A stretch of DNA of 61,534 bases from Clostridia bacterium. GTDB taxonomy: Bacteria > Bacillota > Clostridia > Oscillospirales > Acutalibacteraceae. The notes under the pieces are model-generated. The model made no database searches, was not told the DNA's origin, and saw nothing but the letters and a program-made list of their open reading frames with translations. The translations under genes were made by a program, and so were the position numbers. The stretch covers positions 1 to 61,534 of the forward strand of contig JAFQWE010000031.1 of assembly GCA_017407645.1 (NCBI GenBank), given 5' to 3'. Shown piece by piece: positions 1 to 8,532 of this stretch. Numbering within the stretch: the first letter of the stretch is position 1; each line of letters starts with the position of its first letter.

Positions 1-153
1 GGTTTTATCATCGAAGGTAAACTGAAGTTGCCCTTTCAGCGTTATGATAAAGCAGCTTGCATAGCGTGACCGAAAGGATAAGACACGCCCTTTTTGATCG
101 TTTACATAGGAAATATTTCTAAATTTTTCAATTCGGATTATCTCGCCGGTCAT
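1..153 (-). CDS. AraC-family transcriptional regulator, N-terminal fragment (cut by window edge)
   Basis: Reading leftwards from an ATG at 153, 51 codons stay open to the window edge. The peptide begins MTGEIIRIEKFRN and contains SRYASCFIITLKGQLQFTF, which resembles the start of the cupin sensor domain of AraC/XylS regulators. A GGGTGA ribosome site lies 5-10 bases upstream on this strand. The gene is divergent from the sugar-catabolic genes starting at 321, the usual place for their regulator. The DNA-binding domain would lie outside the window, so the family call rests on about 50 residues and on context. Confidence 0.6.
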   Translation of the reverse strand, partial: MTGEIIRIEKFRNISYVNDQKGRVLSFRSRYASCFIITLKGQLQFTFDDKT

Positions 154-271
154 TTTTATCACCCAATCTATTGTAGTATTTCATTTCGTAATAGTCAATA
201 AGAATGCATAATAAACGCATCAAATTGCGCTTTATGTTTCGAAATGGTTAAATAAAACAACGTTATAAACA

Positions 272-301
272 TTGATTCAAGGGGGCATCCTGCGCTATAC
301 T
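272..301 (+). promoter_or_regulatory. Promoter of the catabolic locus
   Basis: TTGATT at 272-277 and TATACT at 296-301 with an 18-base spacer lie just before the AGGAGGG ribosome site (311-317) of the dehydrogenase gene. Position and match to sigma-A consensus are good; activity is inferred. Confidence 0.55.
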
Positions 302-320
302 TTATAAAAAAGGAGGGATT

Positions 321-1061
321 ATGATGAAATTTCAAGGAAAAGCCGCAATGATAACGGGTGCTTCCGTGGGAATTGGCAGAGCGGTGGCACTTTGCCTTGC
401 AGCGCAAGGGGCGGATTTAGTCTTGTTGGATATCAACAAGGAAAGTCTTTTGGCTGTTGGGGAAGAAGCAAAAAAATATGGGTGCAGGGTGTTGACCTAC
501 GACTGCGATGTCAGCGACGAAGAAAAAGTCAACGAAGTGACCTCTGACGCAGCAAAGCGCCTCGGTAAAATTGATATTCTTGTGAACAACGCAGCATTAT
601 GGCGTGACAGAGCTTCTCTGGCCGAATCATCTTCGGAGTTATGGAAGAAATACCTTGACATCAATATTATGGGTGTGTACTACTGCACAAGAGCGGTGAT
701 CTGTGGCATGATCGAAAATGGTTATGGCAGAATTATTAACGTGGCATCCGTTGCAGGAGTCTATGGAAACGCAAAAATGGTGCATTACTCTACAACGAAG
801 GGAGCCGTCATTGCAATGACTAAGGCCTTGGCCAAAGAGGTGACCGACAAAGGCGTGCTGGTCAACTGTGTTTCTCCTGGCAGTGTTAGTCCTTCTCAAA
901 ACGAGGATATAGACTTTTTTAAGCCGTCCGAATTGAGTTTTATGGGACGTACCGGCACTGACCGTGAAAACGCAAATCTAATCTGCTTTTTGGCAAGTGA
1001 TGAGGCAAGTTATATCTCGGGTCAGAATATCCAGATCGACGGTTGCAGAAAAAAGTTATAA
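321..1061 (+). CDS. SDR-family NAD(P)-dependent oxidoreductase
   Basis: A 246-residue classical short-chain dehydrogenase (FabG/glucose-dehydrogenase-like). Visible are the nucleotide-binding TGASVGIG (12-19), the acidic residue after strand 2 (LLDIN, 35-39), NNAA (89-92), Asn115, the catalytic Ser143 and the YSTTK motif (Tyr156, Lys160). Length is normal. An ATGATG pair at 321/324 follows AGGAGGG; spacing favours the second ATG slightly. It is the first gene of the locus and probably oxidises or reduces a sugar or sugar acid together with the GH36-like, FAD-oxidoreductase and amidohydrolase genes downstream. The substrate cannot be told from sequence. Confidence 0.9.
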   Translation: MMKFQGKAAMITGASVGIGRAVALCLAAQGADLVLLDINKESLLAVGEEAKKYGCRVLTYDCDVSDEEKVNEVTSDAAKRLGKIDILVNNAALWRDRASLAESSSELWKKYLDINIMGVYYCTRAVICGMIENGYGRIINVASVAGVYGNAKMVHYSTTKGAVIAMTKALAKEVTDKGVLVNCVSPGSVSPSQNEDIDFFKPSELSFMGRTGTDRENANLICFLASDEASYISGQNIQIDGCRKKL

Positions 1062-1082
1062 TGCAAGCATCAAAAAACGCCC

Positions 1083-1151
1083 ATATCTTTTTCGGTGCGA
1101 CGCGCCAAAGAAACTCGTTACACCATTGGGTGTGGCGAGTTTTTCGTTATG
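1083..1151 (+). terminator. Repeated motif-plus-terminator element, copy 1
   Basis: The hairpin at 1112-1141 (13-base-pair stem, loop ATTG, then a T run) is an intrinsic terminator after the dehydrogenase gene. It is preceded 13 bases earlier by ATATCTTTTTCGGTGC. The 46 bases 1106-1151 recur exactly at 4433-4478, and the whole 69 bases align without gaps to 4410-4478. Confidence 0.8.
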
Positions 1152-1292
1152 TGGTATGGAGTTGGCTCTTGCTTTCGGCATAAATGTAATTTTTAACTAC
1201 AGTTTGTGCAGCGCAAAAGTTGACATTTTCTCCGAAAGAAGTTATTATGTACCAATAAACAGGGATGACCGGACAAGAAAGGCGGCTAGTAG

Positions 1293-3035
1293 ATGAAGTT
1301 CGAAAGAGTAGCGAATGATACCGTGGTGTTTTTTTCCACGGAGGAGAATTTGGACGTATCATTTTCCTTGCAGGAAGAGTGTGATGGAATTGCCACCTAT
1401 CGAATCGCATTTGATTGGGCAACGGAAGGTGTTCCGAAGCCCGTTAAAATGAAGTTAATACACCCTTGCATAGATATCCATAGCCATTGGACTCCCGTTT
1501 GGCGTAGAGCGCCTTTTATTCCCTGGCATGGCTGCAAATCCTTTGAATCCCGACTGGGCTCTTGGATGCCGTTGGGTCAGTTTTGCTCTAAATCGGGAGA
1601 AAACCGTTTGACGCTTGCTCTTGCCGACGTTAAAACTCCCATTAAAATTGCCAATAGCGTAACGATGCCCGGCTTTAACGTAGAAACAGTGTTTACCTTT
1701 TTTACCGGTACCGTTGCTCCCCTTTCTCATTATGAAACTGTTTTGCGGATAGACCTTCGGACTGTGGCAGGTTGCGAGGCAATTCAAAGCGCTATGGATT
1801 GGTACGGCAGGTTGGGTTATTGCAATCGCGAGGTGCCGGATGGAGCTTTTGATGCAGTTTATTCCACCTGGTATTCTTATATGCAGGACGTAAAGGCGGA
1901 GGACATTCTGAAGGAATGTCGCCTTGCCAAGAAGATGGGAATGGATACCTTAATTTTGGATGACGGCTGGCAAAACGAAGGCATTGTGCGAGACTATGCC
2001 ACCTGCGGTGACTGGAAGCCGGCACCCAACCGTTTCCCCGATATGCGCCGATTTGCAGAGGCGGTTCATCAGCTTGGTATGAAGATGATGCTTTGGTTAT
2101 CGGTGCCCTTTGTTGGTTGGGAATCCGAAAACTATGAGCGTTTTGAAGGAAAATATCTGTTTGATTATGAAGAGATGCGATGCAGTGTTCTGGATCCCCG
2201 CTACCCTGAGGTGCGTCAGTTTTTGATTGACACCTATATCCACGCCGTAGAGGTGTGGGGTATGGATGGATTAAAGTTGGATTTTATCGACCGATTTAAG
2301 TCTAACGGGATTGTTTCACCTGAAATGGATCATTATTCGGTAGAGGATGCGGTGGAAACACTGTTGAGGGAAATTACCGCCGCACTGAAAAAAATCCGAA
2401 ATGATATTCTAATCGAATTCCGCCAACCCTATATCGGGCCGGTTATCTCTACCTACGGCAATATGATTCGCGTGTGGGATTGTCCTGAGGATGCGATGAG
2501 CAACCGTATGGCTATTGCAGATTTGCGCTTGCTTTGTGGTGGGAACGCCGTTCATTCGGATATGGTCATCTGGCAAAAGGAGGAGCCCATCCAATCGGTA
2601 GCCACTCACCTTTATTCCACATTGTTTGCGGTACCGCAAATCTCAGTGCGTATGGCAGAGCTTTCTAAGGAGCATAGGCAGGTCTTAAAGGCGTTTCTCG
2701 CCTTTAGGAATCGGAATCGGGAGCTTTTGATGAAGGGAACATTCGCCGTTCGCGGGATAGAGAACAATGCCTCTTATACTGAGTCCGTCCTTGAAGATCG
2801 GCGAATCGCAGTCTTTACTACAACTCCGCTCATTCGGTTGGAGGAACAGTTTAAAGAAGATATTGCCATCAATCTTTCGGGTGCTGACGAGGTATTTATT
2901 GCTACGGCGGCAGATACAGTTAAGTATGAGGTTTTCGACTGCACAGGCAAACGACTTTGCCGCTTGAAGACGCTCCGCCGAAACGACCGTTTGGTTAAGG
3001 TTCCCCATGCAGGAATGATTCGTTTTGTAAGATAA
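1293..3035 (+). CDS. Glycoside hydrolase, GH36/clan GH-D-like (alpha-galactosidase family)
   Basis: A 580-residue glycosidase with no signal peptide, so cytoplasmic. A beta-rich N-terminal part (about 1-165) is followed by a TIM barrel. The barrel has DDGWQ (223-227), the substrate-binding pattern of GH36, and GLKLDF (326-331), whose Asp330 fits the catalytic nucleophile. RVWDCPED (393-400) is a plausible acid/base region. The C-terminal part (about 490-580) is a beta domain. It probably removes alpha-galactoside or related residues from an imported oligosaccharide. Its own spaced ribosome site (GAAAGGCGG) sits 7 bases before the ATG. GH36 includes several specificities, so the substrate is uncertain. 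Confidence 0.8.
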   Translation: MKFERVANDTVVFFSTEENLDVSFSLQEECDGIATYRIAFDWATEGVPKPVKMKLIHPCIDIHSHWTPVWRRAPFIPWHGCKSFESRLGSWMPLGQFCSKSGENRLTLALADVKTPIKIANSVTMPGFNVETVFTFFTGTVAPLSHYETVLRIDLRTVAGCEAIQSAMDWYGRLGYCNREVPDGAFDAVYSTWYSYMQDVKAEDILKECRLAKKMGMDTLILDDGWQNEGIVRDYATCGDWKPAPNRFPDMRRFAEAVHQLGMKMMLWLSVPFVGWESENYERFEGKYLFDYEEMRCSVLDPRYPEVRQFLIDTYIHAVEVWGMDGLKLDFIDRFKSNGIVSPEMDHYSVEDAVETLLREITAALKKIRNDILIEFRQPYIGPVISTYGNMIRVWDCPEDAMSNRMAIADLRLLCGGNAVHSDMVIWQKEEPIQSVATHLYSTLFAVPQISVRMAELSKEHRQVLKAFLAFRNRNRELLMKGTFAVRGIENNASYTESVLEDRRIAVFTTTPLIRLEEQFKEDIAINLSGADEVFIATAADTVKYEVFDCTGKRLCRLKTLRRNDRLVKVPHAGMIRFVR

Positions 3036-3123
3036 ATATACTGCAGTTTTTACCGATATCTAAATCGGTGCTAATGAAAAAACTAACACTCCAATATACT
3101 TAATTCGAAAGGTAGTAAATTAT

Positions 3124-4407
3124 ATGAGTCACAATACCATTGATTACAGAAAAACGGTAGGTGTTTATTATAATGCCAACATTGTAGTTGTTGGAGGCGG
3201 CCCATCGGGCGTGGCGGCGGCTATTGCAGCTGCAAGGCAAGGCAAAAAAGTTCTATTGCTTGAGCAATCGGGTACTCTTGGCGGAGCAAGCGTTCTGGCT
3301 ATGGTTGCTGAGCTTATGAACTTTGATGATGGCAAAAATTTCATATCAGGCGGCATCGGCAGAGAAATTTTTAAGCGTTTGGGACTTGAGGACCATAGAA
3401 ACAGAGGCTGGCATAATATCCGATATGAACAATTAAAGCGCGTATATGACGATATGGTCCAAGAAGCAGGAGTGCAGGTTCTGTTTTACTGCCGTGTTGT
3501 TGATGCGGTATGCGATAATGATTGTTTACAAAGCGTTATAGTTTCAGGACCAAACGATATGTTTGCAATAAACGGTGATTTTTTCATAGATTGCACAGGC
3601 TCAGGGAGTTTAGCATATTTTGCCGGTGCGAACTATGAATATGGCGATGAAAACGGCAACACCATGAGCGCTACCATTTGCTCTTTATGGGGAGGCATTG
3701 ATTTTTCAAAAAAAGAAAACGACATAAAGCATTATCAAAAAGCCTATGAGGACGGTGTTTTTTCTCAATACGACAGTGTATTACCGGGAATAAAAAAGAA
3801 CTATCCCGAAATAGGTGTTGGAGGTGGAAACGTCGGTCATTGTTTCGGGGTAGATGACCGCAACATTGAGAGTTTGACCGATGCGATGTTCCACGGCAGA
3901 AAAATCTTAGCTGAATATGAACATTATTACCGCAACTATGTTGCAGGCTGTGAAAATGCAGTATTAATTAAAAGCGCCAATTTTATTGGTATTCGGGAAT
4001 CTAAACGAATCATATGTGAATATATGCTGAATGCAGATGACTTTTTCTCCACCAAATCCTTCCCCGATGAAATCGGCCGTTATTCCTATCCTATTGATAT
4101 TCACCCGATGACGCCCGACAAAGCCGGTATGGCGGGATTTAGCAAATCTGTTTCCATGCACCATCAAGATGGCGAAACCTATAGCATTCCCTATCGATGT
4201 CTTATCCCCAGGGGGATAGATAATCTGTTGGTTGCAGGCAGATGCATCGGTGCGGATCGCCCGATGCAAGCATCAACAAGGGTAATCCCTTGTTGCTACA
4301 TCACCGGTCAAGCAGCAGGAAGCGCGGCGGCTGTTTGTGTAGAAGATCATACCTCTGCACACAATGCAGACTACAAAAAAATCAAAAAATATATTGATTC
4401 CCTATAA
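3124..4407 (+). CDS. FAD-dependent oxidoreductase (PF12831-type)
   Basis: A 427-residue flavoprotein. The N-terminal Rossmann fold has GGGPSG (24-29) and ends with the ribose-binding Glu47. Near the C-terminus, VAGRCIGADR and CCYITGQAAGSAAA match the conserved FAD-binding end of the PF12831 family, often annotated only as FAD-dependent oxidoreductase and common in polysaccharide-utilisation loci. An AAAGG ribosome site precedes the ATG. It lies between a glycosidase and an amidohydrolase, so oxidation of a sugar or cyclitol is plausible. No reaction is established for close relatives that I can name. Confidence 0.85.
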   Translation: MSHNTIDYRKTVGVYYNANIVVVGGGPSGVAAAIAAARQGKKVLLLEQSGTLGGASVLAMVAELMNFDDGKNFISGGIGREIFKRLGLEDHRNRGWHNIRYEQLKRVYDDMVQEAGVQVLFYCRVVDAVCDNDCLQSVIVSGPNDMFAINGDFFIDCTGSGSLAYFAGANYEYGDENGNTMSATICSLWGGIDFSKKENDIKHYQKAYEDGVFSQYDSVLPGIKKNYPEIGVGGGNVGHCFGVDDRNIESLTDAMFHGRKILAEYEHYYRNYVAGCENAVLIKSANFIGIRESKRIICEYMLNADDFFSTKSFPDEIGRYSYPIDIHPMTPDKAGMAGFSKSVSMHHQDGETYSIPYRCLIPRGIDNLLVAGRCIGADRPMQASTRVIPCCYITGQAAGSAAAVCVEDHTSAHNADYKKIKKYIDSL

Positions 4408-4409
4408 TA

Positions 4410-4478
4410 GCATCTAAATCTGTGCAACTTTTCAAAGAAACTCGTTACACCATTGGGTGTGGCGAGTTTTTCGTTATG
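4410..4478 (+). terminator. Repeated motif-plus-terminator element, copy 2
   Basis: The hairpin at 4439-4468 has a 13-base-pair stem (two G-T pairs), loop ATTG and a T run. GCATCTAAATCTGTGC lies 13 bases before it. Bases 4433-4478 are identical to 1106-1151. It separates the FAD oxidoreductase from the next gene, which has its own promoter. Confidence 0.8.
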
Positions 4479-4510
4479 CGGTGTGGTCGTTGGGGCGTTT
4501 TGTTTTGTCA

Positions 4511-4538
4511 TTGTAAAATTGAAATGTTGTGATATAAT
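4511..4538 (+). promoter_or_regulatory. Promoter of the amidohydrolase gene
   Basis: TTGTAA at 4511-4516 and an extended -10 (TG-A-TATAAT, 4530-4538) with a 16-base spacer lie just after the terminator at 4439-4468. The second half of the locus can therefore be transcribed independently. Confidence 0.6.
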
Positions 4539-4560
4539 TGATTTGAAAGTTGGTGCTATT

Positions 4561-5337
4561 ATGTATAATAATATTTCTCTGCCTGATTTTACACACAGCC
4601 CTATTGATATACATTCTCACTTCAATCACGGCTCGATATTTGATTGTTCGGGAGATGAACGTCATATTAGAGAATTTGATTTTTTTGAGTCGGTATATCA
4701 TAATGCGAACGTTTCGCAGGTTGGCATATCCACCTTTGCATCCGTGCTTGAACATACGGAATGTATCGTGGAAGAAAATGAATATTTACATAAACTGATA
4801 GATAAAAAAGAATGGGTGTATCAGTGGGTGGTTATTGACCCAAGGCAAAAAGAAACCTATATACAAGCAGAAAAAATGTTATCGCATTCCAAGGTTTTGG
4901 GCATTAAAATACATCCGGATTATCACGGATATAATATTTTAGATTATGCAGACGAGCTCTTTTGCTTTGCAAACAAGCATAAGGCAGTCGTGTTAATGCA
5001 TCCCCAACATATATCAAAAATGCCATCGCTTGTCGATGACTATCCCGATATGAAACTTATAATAGCACATTTGGGTTCTATGGAGCATATAGATGCTATC
5101 GCCAATGCCCGTCACGGCAATATTTATACAGATACCTCGGGTGGCGCAAGCAATTTAAACAACATCATTGAGTATGCTGTAAAACAAGTAGGCTCTCAAA
5201 AAATACTTTTTGGAACGGATACCTATTCATATGCTTTTCAATTTGGAAGAATTGCTCTTTCAACGCTTTCTTTTGAAGAGAAAGAAAATATTTTATGGAA
5301 AAATGCAACCAACCTATTTCCAAAAGCATTCAAATAA
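4561..5337 (+). CDS. Amidohydrolase-family metal-dependent hydrolase (COG2159-like)
   Basis: A 258-residue TIM-barrel hydrolase. The metal-binding HSH (His18, His20) lies at the start. IKIHPDYHGY, VLMHPQH, IIAHLGS and a final GTDTYS follow, matching the ordered His and Asp ligands of amidohydrolase_2 proteins. The frame is open upstream to 4453, but that part lies in the terminator and promoter, so ATG 4561 is taken as the start; its ribosome site is weak. Relatives include lactonases, decarboxylases and predicted hydrolases. Ring opening of an oxidised sugar lactone made by the SDR or FAD enzyme is a reasonable inference, not shown. Confidence 0.8.
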   Translation: MYNNISLPDFTHSPIDIHSHFNHGSIFDCSGDERHIREFDFFESVYHNANVSQVGISTFASVLEHTECIVEENEYLHKLIDKKEWVYQWVVIDPRQKETYIQAEKMLSHSKVLGIKIHPDYHGYNILDYADELFCFANKHKAVVLMHPQHISKMPSLVDDYPDMKLIIAHLGSMEHIDAIANARHGNIYTDTSGGASNLNNIIEYAVKQVGSQKILFGTDTYSYAFQFGRIALSTLSFEEKENILWKNATNLFPKAFK

Positions 5338-5397
5338 AAAATATCTAAACCGTATAACTTGAATTAAATCAACGAATTTGTCAAGGAGAAATACGCT

Positions 5398-7416
5398 ATG
5401 GAACATATATTCAAAGGTAAATGGATAACAAATTCAGAATTCGCCAACTTAAAACCAAGAAATGTTTTTCACAAGCAGTTAGATAAGGTTGATTTGCCTT
5501 GTGATGAACATAGGAACAGACACATTTTATTCAGAAAAAATTTTTATTGCGATAATTCAGGTAATAATGCACTGATTTATATTTCTGCCGACGATTATTA
5601 TAAGCTTTATATCAACGGACAGTTTGTAGCGCAAGGACCTACTCCTTCCTATCATTTCAATTATAATTATAATGTAATTGACGTTAGTAAGTATCTGCAA
5701 AAAGGAGAAAATCTGATTGCTGTCCACACTCTGTATCAAGGGCTTATCAACCGTGTTTGGCAAAGCGGTGACAATCGTCACGGATTGATTCTTGATTTGG
5801 TCATAGACGAAAAAACAGTTGTTGCAAGTGATGAAAGCTTTAAAACAAGCCCTCATACCGCCTATACTGAAATGGGCACTTGCGGTTATGAGACACAGTT
5901 TTTAGAAAGATATGATTCCAACGCAGCAGAGGTTGGATTTGCTTCTTTCGACTTTGATGACAGCAGTTGGGAAAGCTCTCAAATACACAGATACGCTGAC
6001 CATACGTTGACTTTACAGAAAAGCGGTATGCTTGAATTTGAAACCATTTCACCGGTCAACACCACCGCTGTCGAAAACCGAATCTTGTATGACTTTGGCT
6101 CCAATTACGTGGGATATTTATGCGTACGCGCTAAAGGTAAAAAAGGCGACGTTGTCACCGTGCGGTGTGCGCAGGAATTAAACGACGATGGTACCTTGCG
6201 ATACAGCCTTCGTGCAAATTGCGTCTACGAGGAAGAATGGATTTTATCCGATGGAGAAAGTTTCCTTGACTGGTTTGATTATAAGTCGTTTAGATATGCA
6301 CAGCTCTCTATCCCTGCAGGTGTAGAAATATTGGATGTTTGTTTTTGTGTAAGGCATTATCCCTTTGAACTTAAGACTCAATTAAGACCTGAATATACTT
6401 CAAACGAAGACTTGAAGAAAATTTGGAGTTTGTGTGTCCATACTCAAAAGTACGGTGTGCAGGAAGTTATACAAGACTGTATGGAGCGAGAAAAGGGCTT
6501 TTACCTTGGTGACGGATGCTATACGGCGCTTACCAATATGCTTCTGACGGATGACGATTCTATGGTGCGCAAACTCATTGACGATGCTTTTTCCACAACC
6601 TTTATCAGCGATACCCTTGTAACCTGTATGTGCTGCTCCTTTATGCAGGAAATTGCGGAATATCCCTTGATTTTAGTGTATCTTGTATTGTGGCATTACA
6701 ACTATACGGGTGATAAAGAATATTTAACGCAAAATTTTGCAAAGGTCACTAAATTGCTTGAGGCATTCCGCAACGCTTATGAGAAAGATTATCTTTTGAG
6801 AAATCTTGATAAATGGTGTGTGGTAGAGTGGCCGAAAAATTTTCAACACGAGTATGACGTGGATATTCGTGAAGGGCAGATTTGCAAGGAAGCACACGTT
6901 TCCATAAATGCTTATTATATTGCGGCGATACGAACTGCTAATGCAATTGCCACTATTTTGAGTTTGCCCCAATATCGAGACGAAGCACCGCTCATCTCTG
7001 CTTTTTACACTGCTTTTTATGACAAAGATAACCATCTTTTCAAGGATGGCGAAACCACAGAACATATCAGTCTGGTCGGCAACAGTTTTGTGTATGGACT
7101 TGGTCTTTGCTTGGACGATGAATTCCAACAAAAATTCTTGTCGATGATAAAAAAGCAGGGCATCAGTTCCCTTTCTTTTTTCTGCACATTCCCTGTTTTT
7201 ATGGGATTTGTAAGAAACCGCCGATATGACCTTATAAAGCAATGCCTTCTTAATGATGGCGCGTGGAAGCGCATTTTGAAGGAAGACGGAACTACAACCT
7301 TTGAGGGCTGGGGAAAAGATACCAAATGGAACACATCCCTTTTCCATTTGACAATGTCTTACGCCGCAACCTTTATGGCGGACGTTGATTTAAACGCGTT
7401 GTTTAACGGTATCTGA
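5398..7416 (+). CDS. Alpha-L-rhamnosidase-like glycoside hydrolase (GH78-like)
   Basis: A 672-residue protein without a signal peptide. The N-terminal half has jelly-roll modules typical of GH78: SADDYYKLYINGQ, then a second beta domain around YDFGSNYVGYL and the SFRYAQL strand. The helical barrel begins near residue 340 and holds DCMEREKGFYLGDG, close to the GH78 signature D-x-x-x-RE-x-x-x-x-x-GD. GH78 enzymes invert and use paired acidic residues of this region. GGAG precedes the ATG by 8 bases. It closes the locus and suggests a rhamnose-containing substrate, although several GH78-like proteins act on other sugars. Confidence 0.8.
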   Translation: MEHIFKGKWITNSEFANLKPRNVFHKQLDKVDLPCDEHRNRHILFRKNFYCDNSGNNALIYISADDYYKLYINGQFVAQGPTPSYHFNYNYNVIDVSKYLQKGENLIAVHTLYQGLINRVWQSGDNRHGLILDLVIDEKTVVASDESFKTSPHTAYTEMGTCGYETQFLERYDSNAAEVGFASFDFDDSSWESSQIHRYADHTLTLQKSGMLEFETISPVNTTAVENRILYDFGSNYVGYLCVRAKGKKGDVVTVRCAQELNDDGTLRYSLRANCVYEEEWILSDGESFLDWFDYKSFRYAQLSIPAGVEILDVCFCVRHYPFELKTQLRPEYTSNEDLKKIWSLCVHTQKYGVQEVIQDCMEREKGFYLGDGCYTALTNMLLTDDDSMVRKLIDDAFSTTFISDTLVTCMCCSFMQEIAEYPLILVYLVLWHYNYTGDKEYLTQNFAKVTKLLEAFRNAYEKDYLLRNLDKWCVVEWPKNFQHEYDVDIREGQICKEAHVSINAYYIAAIRTANAIATILSLPQYRDEAPLISAFYTAFYDKDNHLFKDGETTEHISLVGNSFVYGLGLCLDDEFQQKFLSMIKKQGISSLSFFCTFPVFMGFVRNRRYDLIKQCLLNDGAWKRILKEDGTTTFEGWGKDTKWNTSLFHLTMSYAATFMADVDLNALFNGI

Positions 7417-7475
7417 ATCGGTGCCAATTGCCAAATAATCAAAGCCTTGGTATTACAATTACCAAGGCTTCTTTA
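7409..7475 (+). terminator. Terminator after the GH78-like gene
   Basis: AAGCCTTGGTA (7442-7452) pairs with TACCAAGGCTT (7460-7470) over a 7-base loop and is followed by CTTT. It lies between convergent genes, so it may also serve nagB. GTATCTGAATCGGTGC at 7409-7424 overlaps the stop codon. The string CCTTGGTATTACAATTACC (7445-7463) recurs at 47352-47370. Confidence 0.7.
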
Positions 7476-7551
7476 CATTTACATTTTTAATTATTGGTAT
7501 ACTACTCCATTCGCTATCGCCCGTAACCGTTTACAGCCGAAAGCTTTATTT

Positions 7552-8283
7552 TTATGCCAATATTCCCGATGCGCTTTCAGCATCAAGATACAATATAAAG
7601 TCGGGATGCTCTTTAAGGAGCGTTGCGGGAACAAGATTTGTGGTGGCCTTTGCATTGATGGTCTTTTTAACAGCTTCGGCCTTAACCGCATATGGAACGC
7701 AGGACACTATTCTCTCGCACTGCATAATCTGATAAGGTGTCATAGACACCGCCTGAGTCGGTACGTCATCTATGGTGGCAAACCAACCCTCGCCCATCTG
7801 CTGACGCTTGCATGCATCATCAAGGTTGACTATAATATATGCCTCTTTTGTATCAAAATCTGCCGGTGGGTCATTGAATGCTATATGTCCGTTTTCGCCG
7901 ATACCGATAAGACCTATATCAATGGGGGCGCTTCTGAGCGCTGCGGTAAGGTCTGCAATTCCCTCCTCTGTGCCGTCTACGAAATGGACCGCCTTCAAAG
8001 GTGCTACCTTATCAACAAACCTTTCTTGCAAATATTTACGAAAGCTTGCAGGATGTGTCTCGGGCAGATCAACGTATTCGTCAAGGTGAAACATCTCTAC
8101 CTTATCCCAAGCGATCCCCTCCTCTTTCGTCAAGGCTTCAAGGGTATCAAACTGCGATGCTCCTGTAGAAAGGACTATACGTGCGCTTCCCTTTTCTTTA
8201 ATTACGTCACGCAAAACATTTGCTACGTGCTTTGCGGCGCTTTCACCCAATGCGTAACGGTCTTTTGTTATTCTTATTTCCAT
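7552..8283 (-). CDS. nagB: Glucosamine-6-phosphate deaminase
   Basis: A 243-residue NagB. It converts glucosamine 6-phosphate to fructose 6-phosphate and ammonia in the cytoplasm. Visible are STGAS (phosphate binding), HLDEYVDL with the catalytic Asp, and GIGENGHIAFNDPP with the catalytic Asp-Glu-His set. The length matches the short Bacillus-type enzyme rather than the roughly 266-residue allosteric E. coli enzyme, so allosteric control by GlcNAc-6-P is unlikely. AAAGGAGAT lies 6 bases before the ATG. It is divergent from nagA rather than in one operon with it. Confidence 0.95.
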   Translation of the reverse strand: MEIRITKDRYALGESAAKHVANVLRDVIKEKGSARIVLSTGASQFDTLEALTKEEGIAWDKVEMFHLDEYVDLPETHPASFRKYLQERFVDKVAPLKAVHFVDGTEEGIADLTAALRSAPIDIGLIGIGENGHIAFNDPPADFDTKEAYIIVNLDDACKRQQMGEGWFATIDDVPTQAVSMTPYQIMQCERIVSCVPYAVKAEAVKKTINAKATTNLVPATLLKEHPDFILYLDAESASGILA

Positions 8284-8328
8284 AATGATATCTCCTTTAT
8301 ATTGTTTACAGCGTCACACTATAATTTA

Positions 8329-8357
8329 ATTGTACTTCATTCCGTGTTTTGTGTCAA
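8329..8357 (-). promoter_or_regulatory. nagB promoter
   Basis: On the minus strand TTGACA (8357-8352) and TACAAT (8334-8329) are separated by 17 bases, about 45 bases before the nagB ATG. This is a near-consensus sigma-A promoter. Confidence 0.75.
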
Positions 8358-8439
8358 GGTCATTTGTTTGCGATTTGCCCTTAAACTTTGGTTATATAAT
8401 TTAAAAAGCACTGTTTAAGACAGATTTAAATCTTTTATC

Positions 8440-8468
8440 TTTTCAAGACGAAAAATTTATGTTATAAT
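8440..8468 (+). promoter_or_regulatory. nagA promoter
   Basis: TTTTCA (8440-8445), a 17-base spacer and an extended -10, TG-T-TATAAT (8460-8468), precede nagA by about 65 bases. Another TATAAT at 8395-8400 lacks a well-placed -35. I see no clear GntR-type operator in the shared nagB-nagA region. Confidence 0.6.
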
Positions 8469-8532
8469 TATGCAAGCTTACGGCACGTCTTCTCAGGAAA
8501 CGCTAAATAATAATCGGTGGGGAGTAACAACT

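Noticed and set aside
4453-4560. Upstream extension of the amidohydrolase frame
   Set aside because: It runs through the terminator hairpin and the extended -10 promoter; homology starts only at the ATG at 4561.
7447-8418. A 323-codon plus-strand open frame opposite nagB
   Set aside because: It lies antisense to a clear nagB, starts in the terminator and its translation is cysteine-rich nonsense without domains.
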